Below, piece by piece: positions 1-5,494 of a stretch of DNA of 5,778 bases. Position 1 is the stretch's first letter. Each line of letters starts with the position of its first letter. The position numbers were made by a program, and so were the translations under genes. The notes beneath the pieces were generated by a model. It made no database searches. It saw only the letters and a list, made by a program, of their open reading frames with translations, and was not told where the DNA came from. The DNA is taken from NCBI GenBank assembly GCA_030598075.1, contig JAUVQP010000101.1, positions 1 to 5,778 on the forward strand, written 5' to 3'. The stretch is from Miltoncostaeaceae bacterium. GTDB taxonomy: Bacteria > Actinomycetota > Thermoleophilia > Miltoncostaeales > Miltoncostaeaceae.

Positions 1-1045
1 GGAGCCCCTCGCATCCCGGCTCTGCGGGGAGCTCATCGCAAGCGAGATCGAGTTCAAGACCCGGCCGCACGCCACGTTCGCATCGGCGGCAGAGGAGCTG
101 GTCGAGGGCAGGCTGGCGACGCTTGCGTTGGCCGATCGCCTCGGCATTCCGCTGGCCGTGGCCGGCGTGCACCTCTACAGCCCGTGGTGGGAGCAGCGGA
201 TCATCGACACGCCGCACTACCGGCTACGCGACGAGGAGTTGGGCTACATCGCCTGGACGAACAACACCTGGTCGATCCACACGCACGTCGGAGTACGTGG
301 CGCAGACCGCGCGGTCGCCGTCTCGACCGCGCTCCGCAGCGTTCTTCCAGAGCTGCTCGCCCTCTCCGCCAACAGCCCCATCTTCCTGGGTCGGGACACG
401 CGGCTCGCGTCCGCGCGCACACAGATTTTCACCAAGAGCTTTCCCCGCTGCGGCGTTCCGGATCCCTACCGCAACTGGGCCGAGTACGCCGCGTTCGTAG
501 AGCTGCTCCAGCACACCGGCTCCATCGTCGAGGGGCTTCAGATTTGGTGGAGCGTGCGTCCCGCGCACGCCTTCGGCACGGTTGAGATTCGCGTCTGCGA
601 CGGTCAGACGGAGATGGGCGAGGCGCTCGCGCTGACCGCGCTCATGACCGCGTGCACGATGGCGTTCGCCCGCGACTACGATGAGGGCCGCCCACTGCCG
701 GAGCACTCGCGCGGGCTCATCGACGAGAACATGTGGCGCGCGCAGCGATACGGGGTCGAGGGCCGGCTCATCGACATGGATCGGGGAGAGGAGATCACGA
801 CCGCCGCAGCCATCGAGCGCCTGCTGGCCTGGTCCGAGAGCCTGCACGGCCCGCTGGGACTGTCTCCGTTCCTGGAGAAGATCCCCGAGACCCTTCGGGA
901 GGGCAACGGCGCCGTTCGGCAGGCGCGCCGCCTGGCCGAGCTGGGCGACCCGCAGGCCGTCCAGGCCGAGTTGGTAGAACGCACTCGTCACAGCGCCGAG
1001 GAGACCCTGGATCTCGTGGGCGCCGTGGCGGCCGAGGCGAGATGA
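1..1045 (+). CDS. YbdK/GCS2-family carboxylate-amine (glutamate-cysteine) ligase, 5'-truncated
   Basis: The frame is open from base 2 to the TGA at 1043-1045, giving 347 residues; the start lies outside the window. Family knowledge: GCS2/YbdK enzymes are soluble ATP-grasp-like ligases joining the glutamate gamma-carboxylate to an amine such as cysteine. Seen: an ELIASEIEF segment at the very beginning, matching the family's early ELLxxQVEL region, so roughly 40 residues are missing. HTHVGV (278-295) is the metal/substrate-binding histidine motif. LSANSP (362-379), IWWSVRP, GTVEIRVCD (575-601) and ENMWRAQRYG (725-754) follow in family order. An internal ATG at 128 is not the start because homology continues upstream of it. 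The C-terminal 100 residues are helical and charged. DUF1844 starts 10 bases downstream, so co-transcription is likely. The family is secure; the true substrate is not, since YbdK proteins often have weak or other ligase activity and mycothiol-type organisms use different pathways. Confidence 0.9.
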   Translation, partial: EPLASRLCGELIASEIEFKTRPHATFASAAEELVEGRLATLALADRLGIPLAVAGVHLYSPWWEQRIIDTPHYRLRDEELGYIAWTNNTWSIHTHVGVRGADRAVAVSTALRSVLPELLALSANSPIFLGRDTRLASARTQIFTKSFPRCGVPDPYRNWAEYAAFVELLQHTGSIVEGLQIWWSVRPAHAFGTVEIRVCDGQTEMGEALALTALMTACTMAFARDYDEGRPLPEHSRGLIDENMWRAQRYGVEGRLIDMDRGEEITTAAAIERLLAWSESLHGPLGLSPFLEKIPETLREGNGAVRQARRLAELGDPQAVQAELVERTRHSAEETLDLVGAVAAEAR

Positions 1046-1050
1046 GGAGA
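1045..1050 (+). promoter_or_regulatory. Shine-Dalgarno site of the DUF1844 gene
   Basis: AGGAGA lies 5 bases before the ATG at 1056 and overlaps the last base of the upstream gene's TGA. It fixes the start of the DUF1844 gene and supports translation from a shared transcript. Confidence 0.7.
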
Positions 1051-1055
1051 GAAGA

Positions 1056-1535
1056 ATGACGAGTGAGCCTCCGCCAGCCGAGGACAGGGAGCCGACGCCG
1101 GAGGAGATGGCGGCCGCATTCGCGTACCGGCTCGGGCGTACGCCCGTTCGGGACGTCCTGCTCCAGACGATGGCCACGTTCGCGGACATGGCCGGCATCC
1201 GACTGGGCCTGGGCCCCGAAGGGGACGGTCCGAAGGATCTCGAGCAGGCCCGCCAGGCCATCGAGGGGCTTCGCGCGATGCACGCCGTCGCCGAGGAGCA
1301 ACTCGGCGTGGCCCAGACGCGCCCGTTCAAGGAGCCGCTGGCCGCGCTTCAGCTTCGCTATGCGCACGCCGTCGAGGAGCAGTCGGCCAAGTCCGCGTCG
1401 GCGGAGGGCGAGGAAGGCGCCGGTAAGTCTCGGTCCGACGCGCCGGTCCCGCCCGCGAGCGGGGACGCGACCCGGGAGCCCGGCGGCGGCGAGGCTGCCA
1501 GCCGCCTCTGGGTGCCCCCGGGCACCCGGCGGTGA
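1056..1535 (+). CDS. DUF1844-family protein of unknown function
   Basis: A 159-residue soluble protein with no signal peptide or membrane segment. Residues about 17-108 match the DUF1844 pattern as I remember it: an amphipathic helix with VRDVLLQTMATFADMAGIRLG (31-51), then DLEQARQAIEGL (61-72), and ending in LAALQLRYAHAVEE (95-108), the conserved closing helix. The family has no established biochemical role. Residues 110-159 are a low-complexity Ala/Gly/Pro/Ser/Glu tail that makes the protein longer than a typical member and is probably disordered. The ATG has a good Shine-Dalgarno site. The gene follows the ligase by 10 bases and its TGA is embedded in the GTGA overlap with the phosphorylase gene, so it is the middle gene of a three-gene unit. 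A perfect hairpin (1510-1527) is encoded in its last codons. The family call rests on pattern recall, not a search. Confidence 0.78.
   Translation: MTSEPPPAEDREPTPEEMAAAFAYRLGRTPVRDVLLQTMATFADMAGIRLGLGPEGDGPKDLEQARQAIEGLRAMHAVAEEQLGVAQTRPFKEPLAALQLRYAHAVEEQSAKSASAEGEEGAGKSRSDAPVPPASGDATREPGGGEAASRLWVPPGTRR
1510..1527 (+). promoter_or_regulatory. Hairpin immediately upstream of the MTAP start
   Basis: GGGTGCCC (1510-1517) and GGGCACCC (1520-1527) are perfect complements. In RNA this gives at least 7 bp closed by a four-base loop. It ends 4 bases before the GTG start at 1532 and occupies the place where a Shine-Dalgarno site would be; none is visible. Inference: initiation on the phosphorylase gene depends on ribosomes finishing the DUF1844 gene and melting this stem (translational coupling). 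Confidence 0.5.
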
Positions 1536-2338
1536 CCGGCCCTCCCCGCGCCGAGATCGGCGTGTTCGGCGGCTCCGGATTCTCCTCGCTGCTCGACGAC
1601 GGGCGGGAGATCGACATCGAGACGCCGTACGGCCCGCCGAGCGGCTCCGTGACGGTGGGCGAGATCGCCGGACGCCGTGTCGCTTTCCTGCCGCGGCACG
1701 GCGCACGGCACGACTACCCGCCTCACATGATCAACTACCGTGCCAACGTCTGGGCCATGAAGGAGCTGGGCGTCCGCTGGGTGCTCGGCCCGTGCGCCTC
1801 GGGCAGCCTTCAGCCTTCCGTGGACGTCGGGCACTTCGTCCTCTGCGACCAGTTCGTGGACCGCACCTCCGGTCGCGCCGACACGTTCTACGACGGCCCG
1901 GACACGGTCCACGTGAGCGCGGCGGACCCGTTCAGCCCCGTGCTGCGGGAGGTGTTGGCCGACGCGTGCCGGGCGCTCGGCATCCCCGTGCACACGACCG
2001 GCACGGTCGTCGTGGTGCAGGGGCCGCGACTCTCGACCCGGGCGGAGAGCCGATGGTACTCGTCGATGGGCTGGGAGGTCATCAACATGACCGCCTATCC
2101 CGAGGGGTATCTCGCCCGCGAGCTCGAGCTCTGCTACGCGAACATCTCGTTGGTCACCGACCACGACGTGGGCCTCCAGGGCCACGAAGGCATCGAGCCG
2201 GCGTCGGTCGAGCAGATCCTCAGCGTCCTTCGCTCCAACAACGCCCGGCTGCGAGCGCTGATCGAGGCCACCGTCCCTCGCATTCCGGAGGTGGACGACC
2301 CGCACTGCGCCGGCGCGCTGAGCGGCGCTCGCATCTGA
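1532..2338 (+). CDS. mtnP: S-methyl-5'-thioadenosine phosphorylase (MTAP)
   Basis: A 268-residue cytosolic enzyme, normal length for the PNP/MTAP family. It splits methylthioadenosine, the by-product of polyamine and related SAM-dependent syntheses, with phosphate into adenine and methylthioribose-1-phosphate for methionine salvage. Seen in order: phosphate loop GVFGGSGF (10-17), PRHG (54-57), HMINYRAN (65-72), GSLQP (91-95), FVDRTSGRADTFYDGP (108-123), QGPRLSTRAESRWY (163-176), GWEVINMTAYPE (180-191) and TDHD (209-212). D210 and D212 occupy the place of the two aspartates that bind the adenine base in human MTAP (D220/D222), favouring a 6-aminopurine (MTA) over hypoxanthine/guanine. The GTG at 1532 is chosen because the next in-frame GTG (1562) would remove the first strand; it overlaps the previous stop as GTGA. 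No Shine-Dalgarno is visible. A related 6-oxopurine phosphorylase is the main alternative. Confidence 0.93.
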   Translation: MTGPPRAEIGVFGGSGFSSLLDDGREIDIETPYGPPSGSVTVGEIAGRRVAFLPRHGARHDYPPHMINYRANVWAMKELGVRWVLGPCASGSLQPSVDVGHFVLCDQFVDRTSGRADTFYDGPDTVHVSAADPFSPVLREVLADACRALGIPVHTTGTVVVVQGPRLSTRAESRWYSSMGWEVINMTAYPEGYLARELELCYANISLVTDHDVGLQGHEGIEPASVEQILSVLRSNNARLRALIEATVPRIPEVDDPHCAGALSGARI

Positions 2339-2373
2339 GCTGGGCGTTGCCGGAAGGAACTCCGACGGTCCCC

Positions 2374-2421
2374 TGACGGCGCTGTCCGCGTCGCCGGCGA
2401 AGGTCGGGACAGCGTCCGTCG
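2374..2421 (+). terminator. Long bulged hairpin after MTAP; possible terminator or operator
   Basis: GACGGCGCTGTCC (2375-2387) pairs with GGACAGCGTCCGTC (2407-2420): 13 pairs including one G-U, with C2417 bulged, around a 19-base loop that itself holds the palindrome TCGCCGGCGA (2391-2400). It begins about 36 bases after the MTAP stop. There is no T-tract, so it would be an atypical intrinsic terminator. Its right arm overlaps the possible hppA -35, so an operator role is also open. Confidence 0.4.
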
Positions 2422-2433
2422 ACGCCGTATGGT
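2406..2433 (+). promoter_or_regulatory. Possible hppA promoter
   Basis: GGGACA (2406-2411) and TATGGT (2428-2433) are separated by 16 bases. Each matches the housekeeping sigma consensus at four of six positions, and the -10 fits TANNNT. A transcript from here would carry a leader of about 100 bases before the TTG at 2541. That leader contains the complementary segments GGGGCG (2461-2466) and CGCCCC (2484-2489) and the palindrome GTGATCAC (2492-2499). Consensus matches alone are weak evidence. Confidence 0.28.
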
Positions 2434-2530
2434 AGAAAGCCCGATGGTGCGGTGCCCGTGGGGGCGCCGCCGCCATCGACGACCGCCCCGGGTGATCACG
2501 TCCGGGCGCGTCGCCCCTGACTTTCACCCG

Positions 2531-2536
2531 GGAGGA
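2531..2536 (+). promoter_or_regulatory. Shine-Dalgarno site that fixes the hppA TTG start
   Basis: GGAGGA lies 4 bases before the TTG at 2541. It is a strong anti-16S match and is the reason for choosing this rare start codon. The first downstream ATG (2661, residue 41) would delete the first membrane helix. Confidence 0.8.
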
Positions 2537-2540
2537 TCAC

Positions 2541-4646
2541 TTGGCCGACTTTCTGTCGGACAACACAGCTTGGCTCGCCGTCGTCGCCGGCCTCGTGGCC
2601 GTCGCGTACGGCGTCGGGCTCACCGTCTACTTGCTCCGCAAGCCGGCGGGCGACGCCACGATGAAGGAGATCGCCGCCGCCATTCAAGAGGGCGCGCAGG
2701 CCTACCTCACCCGCCAGTACACGATCATCGCGGGCGTCGCGGCTGTCCTCTTCGTGATCATCGGTGTGCTCGGCTCCGCGGTCGACTCCTCGCTCCTCGG
2801 TTGGGAGGCCGCCATCGGCTTCCTGATCGGCTCCGTCGCCTCGGGCGCGGCGGGCTTCATCGGGATGAACGTGTCGGTGCGCGCCAACGTTCGTACCGCC
2901 GAAGCGGCGAAGGGCGGGCTGAAGGCCGCCCTCGACACGGCCTTCAAGGGCGGGGCGGTCACCGGCTTTCTCGTCGTGGGCCTCGGCCTCCTCTCGGTCG
3001 CCGGCTACTTCCTCATCCTCGGAAAGGACGCCGACGCGGTGAAGCCGCTCGTCGGCCTCGCCTTCGGCGGCAGCCTCATCAGCGTGTTCGCCCGTCTGGG
3101 AGGTGGAATCTTCACGAAGGGCGCCGACGTCGGCGCCGACCTCGTCGGCAAGATCGAGGCGGGCATCCCCGAGGACGACCCGCGCAACCCGGCGGTCATC
3201 GCCGACAACGTCGGCGACAACGTCGGCGACTGCGCCGGCATGGCGGCCGACCTGTTTGAGACCTACGCCGTCACCACGGTCGCCGTCATGCTTCTCGGCT
3301 CGCTCTTCTTCACCACGGTTCCCGGCTTCGACGCCACCAACGTCCTGATGTACCCGCTGGCGATCGGGGGCGTCTCGATCATCGCCTCGATCATCGGAAC
3401 GTGGTTCGTGCGCACCAGAGAGGGCGGATCGGTCACGCTGGCGCTCTACACGGGAGTGGGCGTCTCGGCCATCCTCGCCGCGGCGGGCATCCTGCCCGTG
3501 ACCTACTGGCTGCTCGACGGCATCGAGGGCGCCGGCGGGGCCGGCGAGTGGCTCGACTACTACTTCGCGGCGCTCGTCGGAATCGGTGTCACGCTGCTTC
3601 TCGTCGCGATCACCGAGTTCTACACCGGGACCCTGTGGCCGCCGGTCAAGCGGATCGCGAAGGCCTCGGAGACGGGCGACGCCACCAACATCATCTCCGG
3701 GCTCGCCGTCGGCATGCAGGCCACCGCGCTGCCCGTCATCGTCATTGCGGGCGCCATCGCCGCCACGTTCGAGCTCGGCGGCTTCTACGGCATTGGCGTG
3801 GCGGTCATGGCGATGCTCTCGCTGACCGGCATGGTGGTCGCTCTCGACGCGTTCGGCCCGATCACCGACAACGCGGGCGGCATCGCCGAGATGGCCGACC
3901 TCCCCGAGTCCGTCCGGGGCATCACCGATCCGCTCGACGCGGTCGGCAACACCACCAAGGCCGTCACGAAGGGCTACGCCATCGGTTCGGCGGGGCTGGC
4001 GGCGGTGGTCCTGTTCGTCGCGTACGTCGAGGAACTGTCCGGGGCGTTGACCGAGGCGGGCAAGAGCGTCGCCGACGTCAACTTCAATCTCGTGAACCCC
4101 TACGTGGTCGTCGGTCTGTTCATCGGAGGCCTCATGCCGTACCTGTTCGCCTCCCTCTCGATGCAGGCCGTCGGGAAGGCCGGTGGGCAGGTCGTCGAGG
4201 AGGTCCGCCGTCAGTTCAAGGAGAAGCCCGGCATCATGGAGGGCACGGAGCGCCCGGACTACGCCAGGTGCGTCCGGATCGTGACGGCGTCGGCCCAGCG
4301 CCAGATGCTGCTCCCGGCCGCCATCCCGATCGTCTTCCCGATCATCGTCGCCTTCATCTTCGGCGTCGACCGGGGTCGCGAGATGCTCGGCGGGCTGCTG
4401 CTCGGCGTCATCGTCACCGGAATCTTCGTCGCCATCTCCATGACCTCCGGCGGAGGCGCGTGGGACAACGCGAAGAAGATGATCGAGGACGGCCACCACG
4501 GCGGGAAGGGGTCCATCGCGCACAAGGCCTCGATCACCGGTGACACGGTGGGCGATCCCTACAAGGACACCTCCGGTCCCGCGATCAACCCGATGATCAA
4601 GATCGCCAACATCATGGCGCTCCTGCTCATCCCGTTCCTGGACTGA
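2541..4646 (+). CDS. hppA: K+-independent H+-translocating membrane pyrophosphatase
   Basis: A complete 701-residue integral membrane pump, within the usual 660-770 range. It hydrolyses cytosolic pyrophosphate and drives protons across the membrane; the family has about 16 helices and works as a homodimer. Seen: first membrane helix at residues 9-32; the catalytic stretch GKIEAGIPEDDPRNP followed by DNVGDNVGD (D222, D226, D230) and CAGMAADLFETYAV; TDNAGGIAEMADLPE (D443 region); GNTTKAVTKGYAIGSAG; the C-terminal DNAKKMIE and DTVGDPYKD motif (D668, D672, D676); and the ending PMIKIANIMALLLIPFLD. All catalytic Asp/Lys motifs appear intact. K473 in GNTTKA stands where K+-dependent enzymes have alanine, so by the established rule this is a K+-independent proton pump. 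It is likely monocistronic, with a leader upstream and a 12-bp hairpin 8 bases after the stop. A Na+-pumping role is unlikely because known Na+ pumps belong to the K+-dependent group. Confidence 0.97.
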   Translation: MADFLSDNTAWLAVVAGLVAVAYGVGLTVYLLRKPAGDATMKEIAAAIQEGAQAYLTRQYTIIAGVAAVLFVIIGVLGSAVDSSLLGWEAAIGFLIGSVASGAAGFIGMNVSVRANVRTAEAAKGGLKAALDTAFKGGAVTGFLVVGLGLLSVAGYFLILGKDADAVKPLVGLAFGGSLISVFARLGGGIFTKGADVGADLVGKIEAGIPEDDPRNPAVIADNVGDNVGDCAGMAADLFETYAVTTVAVMLLGSLFFTTVPGFDATNVLMYPLAIGGVSIIASIIGTWFVRTREGGSVTLALYTGVGVSAILAAAGILPVTYWLLDGIEGAGGAGEWLDYYFAALVGIGVTLLLVAITEFYTGTLWPPVKRIAKASETGDATNIISGLAVGMQATALPVIVIAGAIAATFELGGFYGIGVAVMAMLSLTGMVVALDAFGPITDNAGGIAEMADLPESVRGITDPLDAVGNTTKAVTKGYAIGSAGLAAVVLFVAYVEELSGALTEAGKSVADVNFNLVNPYVVVGLFIGGLMPYLFASLSMQAVGKAGGQVVEEVRRQFKEKPGIMEGTERPDYARCVRIVTASAQRQMLLPAAIPIVFPIIVAFIFGVDRGREMLGGLLLGVIVTGIFVAISMTSGGGAWDNAKKMIEDGHHGGKGSIAHKASITGDTVGDPYKDTSGPAINPMIKIANIMALLLIPFLD

Positions 4647-4654
4647 CGTTGGGT

Positions 4655-4683
4655 GCGCGGCGGGCCCGCCCGGCCCGCCGCGC
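4655..4683 (+). terminator. Terminator-like perfect hairpin after hppA
   Basis: GCGCGGCGGGCC (4655-4666) and GGCCCGCCGCGC (4672-4683) are perfect complements over 12 bp with a five-base loop, starting 8 bases after the hppA TGA. No T-tract follows (CGCCGCGGGG). High-GC actinobacteria commonly end genes with such T-less stems, so this is the probable hppA terminator. Confidence 0.62.
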
Positions 4684-5011
4684 CGCCGCGGGGTGTTCCG
4701 TCGCCGACTCCCCCGAAGGTCGACGGCGACCCGGGCGAGGCCCGACGAGACCGTCCTATCGTCCGTCGGCGCCGGCGTTCAGATCGGCCGGCCGTCACGG
4801 CACGGCACGCTCAGCCCGACCGAGGACCGACCGGTCTTCGTTCCCACGCCGCTCGACCCGCCGCTCCGGGCACGTCGATGCGAGATGCTGCTCGGCGACA
4901 TCTCCTCGGTCCCGCGCCGGCCCGGCGAGGCGGGCCCCCGGGGGCCACGCGGTGGTGGCAAACCACCGAGCCCGGCGCTCGGGCGGACGGGGCCGTGAAC
5001 GCTCTGCCCGA
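4684..5011 (+). other. Intergenic stretch rich in hairpins, no convincing gene
   Basis: No recognisable protein family appears in any frame, and open frames here have weak codon-position bias and no Shine-Dalgarno site. It holds several short perfect inverted repeats: GTCGCCG (4699-4705) with CGGCGAC (4725-4731), GAGATG/CATCTC (4882-4904), GGCCCCCGGGGGCC (4933-4946), GGTGGT/ACCACC (4951-4967) and GCCCG/CGGGC (4970-4984). The last three follow one another closely. Some pairing is expected in DNA this GC-rich. It could be a structured leader of the Rrf2 transcript, a small RNA, or a decayed gene. Confidence 0.4.
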
Positions 5012-5042
5012 CTCCTGAGAAGGCCCCGTGGGGGGGCAGGAG
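5012..5042 (+). other. Two-part hairpin upstream of the Rrf2 promoter region
   Basis: CTCCT (5012-5016) pairs with AGGAG (5038-5042), and GCCCC (5023-5027) pairs with GGGGC (5033-5037); bases 5017-5022 are bulged on one side. It directly precedes the possible -10 of the Rrf2 gene. It might stop read-through transcription or be a second DNA site; there is no T-tract. Confidence 0.35.
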
Positions 5043-5045
5043 CGC

Positions 5046-5051
5046 TAAACT
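5046..5051 (+). promoter_or_regulatory. Possible -10 box of the Rrf2 gene
   Basis: TAAACT fits TANNNT and would start transcription near 5058, about 17 bases before the GTG. No good -35 is seen at the expected spacing. It overlaps the left arm of the dyad at 5047-5071, as expected for a repressed promoter. Confidence 0.3.
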
Positions 5052-5071
5052 CCGGAAAGCGACCGGGGTTT
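5047..5071 (+). promoter_or_regulatory. 25-bp interrupted palindrome; candidate Rrf2 auto-operator
   Basis: AAACTCCGG (5047-5055) and CCGGGGTTT (5063-5071) are inverted repeats matching at 8 of 9 positions around a 7-base spacer. Rrf2 dimers such as IscR bind dyads of about this overall length and often repress their own gene. This dyad overlaps a possible -10 and ends 3 bases before the Rrf2 start codon. In RNA the mismatch becomes a G-U pair, so a 9-bp hairpin acting on translation is an alternative. Confidence 0.5.
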
Positions 5072-5074
5072 GCC

Positions 5075-5494
5075 GTGATCACCATCAGCGAGAAAAGTCG
5101 TTCCGCCCTGCTGGCGCTCACCGAGCTTGCCGGTCGCGGGGGTGATGGACCCGTCCCGATCATGGACCTCGCGGACGCCCGCCGCATCCCGCTTCACGTG
5201 CTGGAGCAGATCTTCGCCTCGCTGCGGCGCGCCGGAATCCTCCAGAGCCAGCGCGGGGTGAAGGGCGGCTACTCATTTCGGCGCCCGCCCTCGGAGGTGA
5301 CCGTGCTCGAGCTCGTCGAGGTGGTGGACGGTCGCCTCGGGATCGACGCCGCGCGCGATCGGGCCACCTCGGCCTGCGACTGGGTGTGGGGCGAGTCGGC
5401 CGAGGTCCTCGTGGCGCTCTTGGGCGCGCAGACCGTGGCCGACGTTGCCCAGCGCGAGGTCGACGAGCACGGCGCCCCGATGTTCCACATCTGA
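5075..5494 (+). CDS. Rrf2-family winged-helix transcriptional regulator
   Basis: A 139-residue cytosolic DNA-binding protein, typical Rrf2 length. The GTG at 5075 is chosen because it gives the family-like opening ITISEKSRSALLALTELA; the frame runs open upstream to 4649 but that part has no family character. Seen: N-terminal helix (5-20), helix-turn-helix region IMDLADARRIPLHVLEQIFASL (29-50), then the Rrf2 signature LRRAGILQSQRGVKGGYSF (50-68) covering the wing, a helix VTVLELVEVVDG (75-86), and a C-terminal dimerisation helix (about 106-131). Only one cysteine is present (C101), so the three-cysteine Fe-S cluster site of IscR, NsrR and RsrR is absent. It may instead work like the non-cluster member CymR, which responds through a partner protein, or sense another signal. 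Regulation: a 25-bp dyad lies just before the start, consistent with autorepression. The Shine-Dalgarno site is weak (GGGG at 5065-5068). Target genes are unknown. Confidence 0.92.
   Translation: MITISEKSRSALLALTELAGRGGDGPVPIMDLADARRIPLHVLEQIFASLRRAGILQSQRGVKGGYSFRRPPSEVTVLELVEVVDGRLGIDAARDRATSACDWVWGESAEVLVALLGAQTVADVAQREVDEHGAPMFHI

Noticed and set aside
1133..1146. Perfect 14-bp palindrome CGGGCGTACGCCCG inside the DUF1844 gene
   Set aside because: It lies in well-conserved coding sequence and perfect GC palindromes of this size arise easily at this base composition; no regulatory context is visible.
224..1330. 368-codon - strand frame across the ligase and DUF1844 genes
   Set aside because: It runs opposite two genes with clear families on the + strand, has no recognisable motifs and no plausible ribosome binding site; a GC-driven shadow.
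3204..3230. Tandem nucleotide repeat GACAACGTCGGC within hppA
   Set aside because: It encodes the family's invariant DNVGDNVGD catalytic motif and is not a separate repeat element.
2496..4523. Very long open frame (675 codons) on the - strand opposite hppA
   Set aside because: It is the mirror of a high-GC gene: the predicted protein is a charged Asp/Glu/Arg/Gly-rich string with no family character, while the + strand encodes an intact pyrophosphatase.
4693..4998. 101-codon + strand frame in the gap after hppA
   Set aside because: Third-position G/C is only modestly above the other positions, no Shine-Dalgarno site precedes it, and it resembles no family. A small orphan gene cannot be fully excluded.
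4649..5074. N-terminal extension of the Rrf2 frame back to 4649
   Set aside because: The extension is Arg/Pro-rich and unlike any Rrf2 protein; the GTG at 5075 gives the canonical length and opening.
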